Source: DASZZV01 sp035544835 (GTDB lineage Bacteria; Acidobacteriota; Thermoanaerobaculia; Gp7-AA8). From it: a DNA stretch of 13,532 bases. Below the pieces are notes generated by a model that was given only the letters and a program-made list of their open reading frames with translations, did not search any database and was not told where the DNA came from. Location of the stretch: assembly GCA_035544835.1 (NCBI GenBank), contig DASZZV010000301.1:1-13532 (forward strand). Reading direction: 5' to 3'. Both the position numbers and the translations under genes were made by a program. This document shows positions 6,731-13,532 of this stretch, piece after piece; position 1 is the stretch's first letter, and each line of letters opens with the position of its first letter.

Positions 6731-8527
6731 TCAGAACCCGCCGGACATGTACTTCCACTGCACGATCTTGTCGTTGATCTCGCGCAGGCGACGGCTGATC
6801 ATCCGGCAGAGGAGGTTGAGAAACTGCAAGGAAGCGTGTGGATCCATGCCGAGGATCTCGTTGAGTGTGGCCCGATCGATCGACAACACCGTGGCGTCGG
6901 TCTCGTGAGCCTTTGCATCAGCGGAGCGCACGTTGTCGTCGATGAGCGACATCTCACCGAAAAAGTCACCTCGATCCAGAACGGCCAGGGCCTCTTCGCC
7001 GACACCAGGGATGAATTTTGAGATTCGGATTCGCCCCTCGAGGACGATATAGAGCTTGTCGCCTTCATCACCTTCACGGAAGATCGTCGAGCCGGCGCGG
7101 AAGCGCTCCTCGCTGGAGAAGGTTGCCAGAAGCTTCATTTCCGCAGCGGACAGGCCTCGCTCGCGGAAGAGATCGACCTTGTCTTCCGATCGAACCTGCA
7201 CCGCTTCGACTTCGCGCTTGGTGTCGACGGCTTTCTTCCGCCCCTGACCCTTCTTCGCGTCTTCCTGGAAGAAATTCTTCAACTGGTCGTTGGCGTCCCG
7301 CACCTTCTCCGACAGGGAGCGCCAGAAAGCCCAGTGAAGGCCGACCGCCATCTCCTTGTCGTCGTCAATCATCTGGTCCAGGGCCGAGAACGAAAAGGTG
7401 TAACAGCTGGAGGGAACTATGGCCATGGCGTCAGTCGATCGATGGGTCCGGTCGATGAAGTTCATCTCGCCGAGGATCTGATCCCGCTCGATGACAGCCA
7501 GCACCTGCGGGCCGAAGGGCGTTTCCTTGCTGATGTTGATCTTGCCGTCTTTGACGACGTAAAAATCCATGGAGCGATCGTTTTCGCGGAAGAGGGATGC
7601 CCCCTCTGCGACCTGCTCGACGCGCACGAACTTGGAGAGTCTGAAGATCTGTTCATCACGCATGTGCTGCAGCACAACCAGCTGTCGCAGCTCGGCGGAC
7701 AGGTGAATGAGGTTCTCGCGCTTCGCGACATCACGGGTGATCTTCTTGATGATGTCCTTGAGCTCTTTCCGTGAATCGAGGCGGAACAGATTCTCTTTAC
7801 GAAACTCGAGTCGCTCCGTGCACAGCTGGAGATTCTCGACGCGATCCTTGATGACGGCGTTCAAAGCCTTGGTCTCGATGTTCAGAATCTTCTTGAGGGT
7901 GTTGATCATCCGGCGGACCGGCTCTGAAGCCTCACCCTTCTGATCAGTCGACAGCAGGAAAGCGTCGACAAACTCCTCCAGCGATCGCTCGAAGTTCTTC
8001 ACCTCGAACTCGATTCTTCCCGACAGCTCAGCCAGGCCGCGATCAAACGGATTCAACTTCCGCGAGGATTCGATCTCCTCGCGAGCCTGTGTCCATTCAC
8101 CCTCGGAGAAATACAACCGGCCCAGGATCTCAAAGGAGCGATAGTTGTTTGGTGTTTTGAGCTTGGCAATTTCCAGCAGTTCGATGGCTTTGGCGGTCTG
8201 GTCCTTGGCCATGTAGTACTGCGCCAGTCCAATGTACTGTGAGGAGTCGATCTCGTCCCGGGCGCGCTCGGCCAGCACATCCTGGCGCACGGTCGTGAAC
8301 CGCGCCGCCTCAGCCTGCTTCTTGAGGTCGGCCACGCGCGAGGTGTTGATCTTGATGGAGACTGAGCCGGGGTTCAGCTTCGAAGCCATCTCGTAAAGAT
8401 GAATGGCCTCGTCATACATCCCCTGATCGGCGTATCGGCGCGCCAGGAGCGCCATTTCCTCGGCATCGATGGGAACCGAGGTCTCTGCTCCGATCGCCTT
8501 GAATCGCGCCGTTGATCGATCACTCAT
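6731..8527 (-). CDS. TPR protein with two cyclic-nucleotide-binding domains
   Basis: 598 residues from the ATG at 8527; the frame continues upstream to 8581 with non-typical sequence. TPR-like helix pairs lie at about 22-55 and 96-190, then a charged helical linker (205-290), a first CNBD (about 293-390), a basic linker and a second CNBD (about 464-570). Both phosphate-binding cassettes keep the residues that contact cAMP in CAP: Glu354/Arg363/Ser364 (LGEMNFIDRTHRS) and Glu525/Arg534/Ser535 (FGEMSLIDDNVRS). Ligand binding is therefore plausible, but cAMP against cGMP or another nucleotide cannot be told. There is no DNA-binding, kinase or membrane domain, so it likely passes the signal by protein contact through the TPR part. 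A TATAAT box lies 10 bases before the ATG, implying a very short leader. Confidence 0.93.
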   Translation of the reverse strand: MSDRSTARFKAIGAETSVPIDAEEMALLARRYADQGMYDEAIHLYEMASKLNPGSVSIKINTSRVADLKKQAEAARFTTVRQDVLAERARDEIDSSQYIGLAQYYMAKDQTAKAIELLEIAKLKTPNNYRSFEILGRLYFSEGEWTQAREEIESSRKLNPFDRGLAELSGRIEFEVKNFERSLEEFVDAFLLSTDQKGEASEPVRRMINTLKKILNIETKALNAVIKDRVENLQLCTERLEFRKENLFRLDSRKELKDIIKKITRDVAKRENLIHLSAELRQLVVLQHMRDEQIFRLSKFVRVEQVAEGASLFRENDRSMDFYVVKDGKINISKETPFGPQVLAVIERDQILGEMNFIDRTHRSTDAMAIVPSSCYTFSFSALDQMIDDDKEMAVGLHWAFWRSLSEKVRDANDQLKNFFQEDAKKGQGRKKAVDTKREVEAVQVRSEDKVDLFRERGLSAAEMKLLATFSSEERFRAGSTIFREGDEGDKLYIVLEGRIRISKFIPGVGEEALAVLDRGDFFGEMSLIDDNVRSADAKAHETDATVLSIDRATLNEILGMDPHASLQFLNLLCRMISRRLREINDKIVQWKYMSGGF

Positions 8528-8536
8528 GGAGAGCGA

Positions 8537-8543
8537 TATTATA
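8537..8543. promoter_or_regulatory. Overlapping divergent -10 boxes (TATTATA)
   Basis: On the minus strand TATAAT (8543-8538) lies 10 bases before the ATG at 8527. On the plus strand TATTAT (8537-8542) lies 8 bases before the ATG at 8551, with TTGATC at 8512-8517 as a possible -35 box (19-base spacer). Transcripts from both would begin within a few bases of the start codons, and neither gene has a visible ribosome-binding site, which fits leaderless or near-leaderless mRNAs. The minus-strand -35 region is not convincing. Confidence 0.5.
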
Positions 8544-8550
8544 CGCTTCG

Positions 8551-9672
8551 ATGGCCGCCCCCTTTGTGATGCGCCCCACACGGCGGCGGCTTCTCGCGGT
8601 GATCATGCTCCTTCTCTCCGGACCCGTCGCGGTGGCCGGGCCGGGGCAGTACGGCTCGGCGGGCTTCGAACTGGCCCTCCCCGGTTACGTCTTCGAGTTT
8701 CCGCGCGACCACGGAGCTCATGACGCCTATCAGACTGAGTGGTGGTACTACACGGGTCAGGTGAAAACCGCCAACGGACGGTCCCTGGGTTTCGAGCTCA
8801 CCTTCTTTCGCGTCGGTGTGACACCTCCTTCCAGGCCGGCCGAGACGGCGTGGGATCTTCGTGACCTGGCGCTGGCGCATTTCGCGATCAGCGACATCAG
8901 CCGGAGGGAGTTTCGCTATCACGAGAAGTTGAGTCGTGCCACACCCTTCACTGCGGCGGCTCGGCAGGGATCGCTCGAGATGTTCAATGAAGGGTGGAAG
9001 GCGGCCACGAGGTCGGATGGATCGTTACAGCTGAAGGCGCGCGACGGTGGAGACGCCATCGATTTCCGGCTCGTATCGACCAAGCCGCCAGCCATCCACG
9101 GGCAGGATGGCATCAGCACCAAGGGGCCGGGCCTGGGTAACGCGTCTCACTACTACTCCCTCACACGGCTGGTCGTTGATGGGACGATTACGGCCCGCGG
9201 CACTGCAGAGAAGTGTAAGGGTCTGGCCTGGATGGATCACGAGTTCGGCAGCTCGCCCTTGCGCGATGGGCAGGGCTGGGACTGGTTCTCGCTGCAGATG
9301 GACAACGAGACCGAGCTCATGATCTACATTCTTCGCCGTCCCGACGGAAAGCCCGGCCCGGCCTCGGCCGGGTCGCTGGTGCTCGCCGACGGCAACGTCA
9401 TTCACCTGAAACGGGAAGACATCCAGATCACGCGTCTGGGCACCTGGACATCACCCCGCAGTGGGGGAACCTATCCGATGGGATGGAACGTCCGCATCGC
9501 TCCGGTGTCTCTGACCGTGAACGTTCAGGAGAAGTTGAAGGATCAGGAGCTCATCACGCGCGCCTCGACGCAGGTGACGTACTGGGAGGGTGCAGTCGGT
9601 GGGATCGGCACATTCGGCGGAACGCCCGTGCGCGCAGATGGTTACGTGGAAATGACCGGTTACGCGAAGTAG
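8551..9672 (+). CDS. Secreted CrtC/lipocalin-like protein (predicted hydrolase family)
   Basis: 373 residues from the ATG at 8551; the ATG at 8569 (367 residues) is nearly as likely. An N-terminal signal peptide is clear: TRRRLLAVIMLLLSGPVAVA, with probable cleavage after AVA; the RRR stretch also resembles a Tat motif. Numbered from the 8569 Met, hallmarks of the carotenoid 1,2-hydratase (CrtC) / lipocalin-like family are EWWYYTG (57-63), HYYSLTRL (194-201), WMDHEFGSS (221-229) and a C-terminal GYVEMTGY. The fold is two lipocalin-like halves. Most secreted members are called predicted hydrolases with no proven reaction; no carotenoid genes are nearby, so a CrtC function is not supported. It is transcribed away from the cyclic-nucleotide-binding gene and converges on the hybrid kinase. 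Confidence 0.9.
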   Translation: MAAPFVMRPTRRRLLAVIMLLLSGPVAVAGPGQYGSAGFELALPGYVFEFPRDHGAHDAYQTEWWYYTGQVKTANGRSLGFELTFFRVGVTPPSRPAETAWDLRDLALAHFAISDISRREFRYHEKLSRATPFTAAARQGSLEMFNEGWKAATRSDGSLQLKARDGGDAIDFRLVSTKPPAIHGQDGISTKGPGLGNASHYYSLTRLVVDGTITARGTAEKCKGLAWMDHEFGSSPLRDGQGWDWFSLQMDNETELMIYILRRPDGKPGPASAGSLVLADGNVIHLKREDIQITRLGTWTSPRSGGTYPMGWNVRIAPVSLTVNVQEKLKDQELITRASTQVTYWEGAVGGIGTFGGTPVRADGYVEMTGYAK

Positions 9673-9684
9673 AGGGGCCCGATT

Positions 9685-9797
9685 GTGGCAAAGGTTTGTA
9701 ACCTTTGTGCCGCGGCGTCGAGCCGCGGCGTTCCTGTTGATGATTTACAGGGAGGTCGGCCTCGACGGCCGACACACAGGTTAGAAACCTGTGCCAC
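9685..9797. repeat. Repeat A3: hairpin-array element with divergent outer arms
   Basis: Same architecture as A1: GCCGCGGC-GTCGA-GCCGCGGC (perfect), central CCTGT...ACAGG, and GTCGGCC-TCGA-GGCCGAC are flanked by 25-base arms. The arm hairpins differ from A1 and A2: left CAAAGGTT-TGT-AACCTTTG, right CACAGGTT-AGA-AACCTGTG. Each is perfect on its own, while left and right pair with each other with three mismatches. The element abuts the stop codon of the hybrid kinase (9800-9798) and lies between two convergent genes. Confidence 0.88.
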
Positions 9798-11975
9798 TTA
9801 CCGAGCTCCGACTTTGCGGCCGCTCTCTTCGAGCTGCTGAATGGCCGTGATCAGGCGCGCACCGGCGGCGTGACCTTTCGGGACTATGGCAGCAATCTTG
9901 GATTGCAGCAGCTTCCGATCGTCGTCGGTAATGTCCTTTGACGTCATGACCAGAATGGGGATTTGGGCCGTGCGTGGATCGGCCTTGAGCATGTCGGCGA
10001 CGCGGAAGCCGCTGAGGTCGGGCATGAGCAGGTCCAGGATGATCACGTCGGGTGAATCGGTCAGCGCGAGCTGGACACCTTCCTCGCCTCCGCGAGCAGT
10101 ACGCATCTGGTACCCGAGTGCCTGCACTTCCTCCTCGAGTAAAGTCTGGAAGGCGGGATCATCATCGATCAGCAGGAGCCTCCGTTGCCGCACCAGCCGG
10201 CCGCTTGTGAATTGTTGAATGCGGTCGATCAGGCGGCGGCGGTCGACGGGCTTGAGAAAATAGTCATGCGCTCCGAGGGCGATTCCGAGCTCGCGGTTGT
10301 CGATCATCGACACGATCACCACGGGAATCTCGCAGGTCTCGGGGTCGAGCTTCAGCTTCTTGAGAAGCTCCCATCCGTCCATGCCGGGAAGCACGAGGTC
10401 GAGCGTGATGGCGATGGGGCGGAGGAGCCTGGCCAGTCGCATCGCTTCGTCGCCCTGACTGGCGCGAACGGCCGCATAGCCGGCGGAGCGGAGGTGGCGG
10501 CTGATGGCGTCGAAGGCCGAGGTGTCGTCTTCGACCACGAGCACCCGTTCGCCGGCCTCGCTGCCAGGGTCGGCGCCGTCACGAAAGAGCTGGCCGGACG
10601 TTCCCACTTTCGCCTGCACTGGCAGTCGAAATATGAAGGTACTCCCTTTTCCAAGCTCGCTGGCGAGCGAAACGGATCCACCCTGCATCTCGACGAACTT
10701 CTTCACCAACGCCAGACCCAGGCCGGTTCCTCCTGCCGTTCGCTGGGCGGAGTTGTCGAGCTGCCGGAATTCCTGAAACACGATGTCGTGGTTCTCCGGG
10801 GCGATTCCAATTCCTTCGTCCTTCACCGAGACTTCGATCAGGTCCTTTTCCCCTTCTCTTACGGCCCGGGTCGACACCGACACCGTCGCATCTGGGGGCG
10901 AGAACTTCACGGCGTTGGAGAGAAGGTTGTAAAGAATCTGCTTGAATTTGGCTAAGTCGCTCTCGATGAGAAGATCCGAGGGAGTGTCGCTTTCGACCCG
11001 CACGCCGTTCCGGACTGCTTGCGCCCGCATGATCGTAATGACGCTGTCTACAGCCTCGACGACTTTGAAAGGCTCGCTGTAAAGCTCCATCTTTCCCGCC
11101 TCGATCTTCGACAGATCGAGCACGTCGTTGATGATTCCCAGGAGATGTTGTCCGGACGCCAGGATGTGGTGGAGAAATGTCAGCTCCTTTGCTTCGACGC
11201 GATCCTTCAAGCGCTCCTGAAGAATCTCCGAGAAGCCGATGATGGAGTTCATCGGCGTGCGGAGCTCGTGGCTCATGTTGGCGAGGAACTGTGACTTCAG
11301 CCGATCGGCCTCACGAATACGGCGGTTGGCCTCGCCAGCTTCTCTGCGGCGCTCCTCGAGCTCGGAGGTAAGCAGCGTCAGTTCCTCGACCTTCCGCGAC
11401 TCCGCCTCTTTGAGCTTCTGAATGATCTCGCGTTTTTCCTTGAGGTTGGCCGCGCCTTTGAGGAAGAAGAAGGTGGCGACGTAGAGAAAGCTGATCTGGT
11501 AGAGAGCGGTCATGAAGCCGCGATCACCGAAGTGTATCGACCCGGTCAGCATGAGCGTCGACATGTATACGAGACCGTTGAAGGAGCTGACGATTAGAGA
11601 GGCTCTGCCACCGAGGACGAATGCCGCTGCGGCCGAGTTACTCAGATACCAGATGAACCAGGGACTCTGCCAACCACCTGAAACGAGAACGCCGGCCGTG
11701 GTCATAAATGTGTCGAGGACCAGCCAGAAGGGAGCGAGGTTCACGTTCCATTGACGGTCAACCTTATTTTGGTAGAGCTCGTAGAAGGCGATGCAGCTCA
11801 GGAGGCCGGCGACGACGAGTATCGCAATCCAGCCGAGTCTGATTGGGATAACGCGGGTAGCCGTGCCGAAGAGCGCCAGAAATGCGATGAGAAGATAGAT
11901 CGCGGCGCGACTGCGCTGCGTGGCGAGATTGAATCGGAGGAGACTATCCTCCTTCTGCTTGGTCTCCGTCGGCAT
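9798..11975 (-). CDS. Hybrid sensor histidine kinase with two receiver domains
   Basis: 725 residues. Start chosen at 11975 because GAGGA (11983-11987) precedes that ATG by 7 bases; the frame continues to 12152, but that part overlaps the upstream gene. About 5-6 membrane helices occupy residues 25-175, followed by a coiled coil (178-228), HisKA with phosphoacceptor His236 (MSHELRTP), HATPase_c with Asn350/Asn354, DEGIG (386-390) and GGTGLGL (415-421). Two receiver domains follow: REC1 with Glu482/Asp483, Asp526, Ser556 and Lys575; REC2 with Asp604/Asp605, Asp648, Thr678 and Lys700. Both look phosphorylatable. There is no HPt or DNA-binding output, so signal leaves by phosphotransfer to another protein or by contact. 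The sensor is a membrane module of no family I recognise. It lies 47 bases after the cytochrome/PHM gene and is probably co-transcribed. Confidence 0.95.
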   Translation of the reverse strand: MPTETKQKEDSLLRFNLATQRSRAAIYLLIAFLALFGTATRVIPIRLGWIAILVVAGLLSCIAFYELYQNKVDRQWNVNLAPFWLVLDTFMTTAGVLVSGGWQSPWFIWYLSNSAAAAFVLGGRASLIVSSFNGLVYMSTLMLTGSIHFGDRGFMTALYQISFLYVATFFFLKGAANLKEKREIIQKLKEAESRKVEELTLLTSELEERRREAGEANRRIREADRLKSQFLANMSHELRTPMNSIIGFSEILQERLKDRVEAKELTFLHHILASGQHLLGIINDVLDLSKIEAGKMELYSEPFKVVEAVDSVITIMRAQAVRNGVRVESDTPSDLLIESDLAKFKQILYNLLSNAVKFSPPDATVSVSTRAVREGEKDLIEVSVKDEGIGIAPENHDIVFQEFRQLDNSAQRTAGGTGLGLALVKKFVEMQGGSVSLASELGKGSTFIFRLPVQAKVGTSGQLFRDGADPGSEAGERVLVVEDDTSAFDAISRHLRSAGYAAVRASQGDEAMRLARLLRPIAITLDLVLPGMDGWELLKKLKLDPETCEIPVVIVSMIDNRELGIALGAHDYFLKPVDRRRLIDRIQQFTSGRLVRQRRLLLIDDDPAFQTLLEEEVQALGYQMRTARGGEEGVQLALTDSPDVIILDLLMPDLSGFRVADMLKADPRTAQIPILVMTSKDITDDDRKLLQSKIAAIVPKGHAAGARLITAIQQLEESGRKVGAR

Positions 11976-11982
11976 TCCGCGG

Positions 11983-11987
11983 TCCTC
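11983..11987 (-). promoter_or_regulatory. Ribosome-binding site deciding the hybrid kinase start
   Basis: GAGGA on the minus strand, 7 bases before the ATG at 11975. A TATACT (12005-12000, minus strand) slightly upstream resembles a -10 box and could give the kinase its own short transcript, but no -35 box matches. Confidence 0.6.
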
Positions 11988-12022
11988 AGGAATCGCCTCA
12001 GTATAGCGATTCGAGGGGAGAC

Positions 12023-13369
12023 TCAGTTCCGGTCGCGAAGCTTCGTCATGTCCCTCGCGAACGTTTGCAGCAGCCACTCCGCTTCCCATGACGCTGAAGA
12101 AGTGCTGTTCAGAGCCTGAGTGTCGAGCGTGACTCCGACGAATGCAATGCACATCTCGTCGGTGGTCTGCTCACCCCAGCGCACATCCCGCGGCGGCTGA
12201 TTCGGGTTGCGGAGGTTGCGGGAGGAATTGTCGTACTCGGCAGTTACTTCCAGGCGGGTGGACCCGGGCAGCGGCACCGATTCGTCGTACGCGTAGGTTC
12301 CCTGCCAGTTGAAGTCCCAGTCCTCGATGTCGATCAGGCATCGTGTCTCCCCTGACGGAGAGATCGCCTCGACTTTCATCTTCCGGCCGAGAAGGTGCAT
12401 GTGGGGAGTGACGTTGATGGCGTGCAGGTACACGTTGTAGGGAAGCTGCAGAGAGGCCGTAACGGTCTGATGCTCCTCGCCCGCGGGAAGGACGAAGGTG
12501 TTATTCACGATGGGCAGGAAGTAGAGCTGCTGCCGGACCGGGCTTCGCGCATAGTAGATACCTAACTCAGTGAGGTCGGAATCGGGCTGCGCGTCGTGCG
12601 GGTGGTAGTGCACCTGAAGGACGACGCGCGACCCCTTGGGGAGAGAAATGGCAATGCCTTCGGGAAGACGAGCCGCCCGTGCGCCCGGGGCCCAACCTCC
12701 CAGCGAGCCGGTCGGGGTGAATCCCGGGCCGCCGAAGCAGGTATAACCCGGGCCGGGCTCCGCAGCATCGAGGCGCTCGGAGACGGCCGTCGAATCGATG
12801 AAGGCGATCACATGGTGGACCTCGTGTCGCGAGCCTGGGTGCACGTCGATTGCCGTAACGAAGCGATCCTGGTCTAGTCCTGCAGGCAGCGAGTAACAGC
12901 GGTAGACGTCGTGCCCCGCTTCGGGAGTGAAACTCTCCGAAGGCTTCAGTATTGTGTCAGGGGTTCCGAGCTCCCAGTCGCTCTCGAAATGCAGAGGCTC
13001 CGGAAGATCGGCCGGATTCCCCTCCGGCGCTCCGGCCCCGACCCAGCGGCGAATGGTCTCGATGTCGGACTCAGCCAACCGGCGTTCGCCACGGAATATC
13101 GAGCAGTCCGCGGAGGGCTTCCAGGGCGGCATTCGTCGGCGCTCGGTCATGAACTGGATATCGTCGGCATAGGGGCGGGCGTCCTGGTAAGTCATGAGCG
13201 GGAACGGGGCAATGTCGCCGGCGTGATGGCAGTTCTGACAGTTTTGCTGAAAGATCCGGACGACCTCGCGGTTGAAGGTCGGGGTTTCAGGAGGTCGCGA
13301 CGGCCGCGTCCGGGCGGCCAGAAGAAGACCGCAGAGAAGGCAGAGGATCAGAAGAGAGCGGCTTTGCAT
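12023..13369 (-). CDS. Cytochrome c domain fused to PHM-type copper monooxygenase
   Basis: 448 residues, exported (hydrophobic residues 5-19). A small c-type haem domain comes first: CQNCH at 44-48 binds haem, and Met80 (RRRMPPWKP) is a likely axial ligand. Residues about 130-415 match the two halves of copper type II ascorbate-dependent monooxygenases. By comparison with rat PHM, the CuH ligands are His185, His186 (EVHHVIAF) and His254 (LQVHYHP), and the CuM ligands are His323, His325 (PHMHLLG) and Met406 (TTDEMC), so all six are present. Known relatives hydroxylate C-H bonds with O2; the substrate here is unknown. The haem could deliver electrons in place of ascorbate. GAGG lies 9 bases before the ATG. 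It ends 47 bases before the hybrid kinase gene. Confidence 0.92.
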   Translation of the reverse strand: MQSRSLLILCLLCGLLLAARTRPSRPPETPTFNREVVRIFQQNCQNCHHAGDIAPFPLMTYQDARPYADDIQFMTERRRMPPWKPSADCSIFRGERRLAESDIETIRRWVGAGAPEGNPADLPEPLHFESDWELGTPDTILKPSESFTPEAGHDVYRCYSLPAGLDQDRFVTAIDVHPGSRHEVHHVIAFIDSTAVSERLDAAEPGPGYTCFGGPGFTPTGSLGGWAPGARAARLPEGIAISLPKGSRVVLQVHYHPHDAQPDSDLTELGIYYARSPVRQQLYFLPIVNNTFVLPAGEEHQTVTASLQLPYNVYLHAINVTPHMHLLGRKMKVEAISPSGETRCLIDIEDWDFNWQGTYAYDESVPLPGSTRLEVTAEYDNSSRNLRNPNQPPRDVRWGEQTTDEMCIAFVGVTLDTQALNSTSSASWEAEWLLQTFARDMTKLRDRN

Positions 13370-13470
13370 GGGATGGGGCCTCGAGGGGCCAATGGTAGCA
13401 GGAGTTCGCAGGCTGTCACATCCCAGGCGGGGAATTGACGCGATCGTCGCTGACGCCCAAATGAACGTCT

Positions 13471-13532
13471 GTCATCCCGAGCAAGGGCGGAGGGGTGGGA
13501 GGGGCGAGGGACGGTGTGAACCGGGCGCATAG
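13471..13532. repeat. Repeat B2: left arm of a repeat B copy, cut by the window end
   Basis: Bases 13471-13512 match the left arm of B1 (2064-2105) at 40 of 42 positions, differing only at a TT to AG change. The expected complementary right arm would lie beyond the window. The 101 bases between it and the cytochrome/PHM start show no clear promoter. Confidence 0.8.

Noticed and set aside
8528..8581. Longer N-terminus of the cyclic-nucleotide-binding protein starting at 8581
   Set aside because: It would overlap the divergent secreted-protein gene, encodes a basic low-complexity stretch, and runs through the shared TATAAT.
8551..9672. Carotenoid biosynthesis hydratase (crtC)
   Set aside because: The motifs also fit the wider secreted lipocalin-like family, and no other carotenoid gene is in the window, so the specific function is not supported.
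11976..12152. Upstream extension of the hybrid kinase to 12152
   Set aside because: It overlaps the end of the cytochrome/PHM gene, has no domain, and the ATG at 11975 has a clear GAGGA ribosome-binding site.
488..13532. CRISPR array formed by the dispersed repeats
   Set aside because: The repeats are thousands of bases apart or in 7-base tandems without regular unique spacers, and no cas gene is present.

Overview
The window carries ten protein genes and a dense set of intergenic repeats. The DNA is GC-rich. Three things suggest an Acidobacteriota-like lineage (for example Thermoanaerobaculia) or a neighbouring deep phylum: a cytochrome c / PHM-type copper monooxygenase fusion, repeats starting GTCATCCCGAGC, and repeats containing CACAGGCACTCTTGCCTGTG. 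This placement rests on general knowledge of such genomes, not on a search, and is moderate at best. I see no tRNA, rRNA, CRISPR array, insertion sequence or transposase.

Layout. 1-463: the 3' end of a histidine kinase (+). 488-611: repeat A1. 726-908: a 60-residue membrane/coiled-coil protein (+). 953-1990: dTDP-glucose 4,6-dehydratase (+). 1992-2245: repeat B1 flanked by inverted heptamer arrays. 2258-4011: a minus-strand pair, DUF4112 membrane protein then a cardiolipin-synthase-like PLD protein, with overlapping ends. 4111-5523: YihY/BrkB membrane protein with a winged-helix-like tail (+). 5568-5774: repeat A2 and a heptamer array. 5755-6645: PAP2 phosphatase (-). 6674-6722: an inverted heptamer array that folds as a hairpin. 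6731-8527: TPR plus tandem cyclic-nucleotide-binding protein (-). 8551-9672: secreted CrtC/lipocalin-like protein (+). 9685-9797: repeat A3. 9798-13369: a minus-strand pair, cytochrome c-PHM protein then a membrane hybrid histidine kinase with two receiver domains. 13471-end: a repeat B copy cut by the window edge.

Functionally this is a housekeeping and envelope neighbourhood (phospholipid synthesis, lipid phosphate hydrolysis, sugar nucleotide synthesis, membrane proteins) mixed with signalling (two histidine kinases, a cyclic-nucleotide receptor) and one periplasmic redox enzyme. The only clear operon-like pairs are DUF4112-PLD and cytochrome/PHM-kinase.

The most unusual content lies between the genes. 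All three convergent junctions carry a large inverted-repeat element, while the two divergent junctions carry none. Family A is built of consecutive small hairpins, and copy A3 shows paired changes that preserve those hairpins. There are also several arrays of 7-base units of unrelated sequence, two of which supply the last codons and stop of an adjacent gene.
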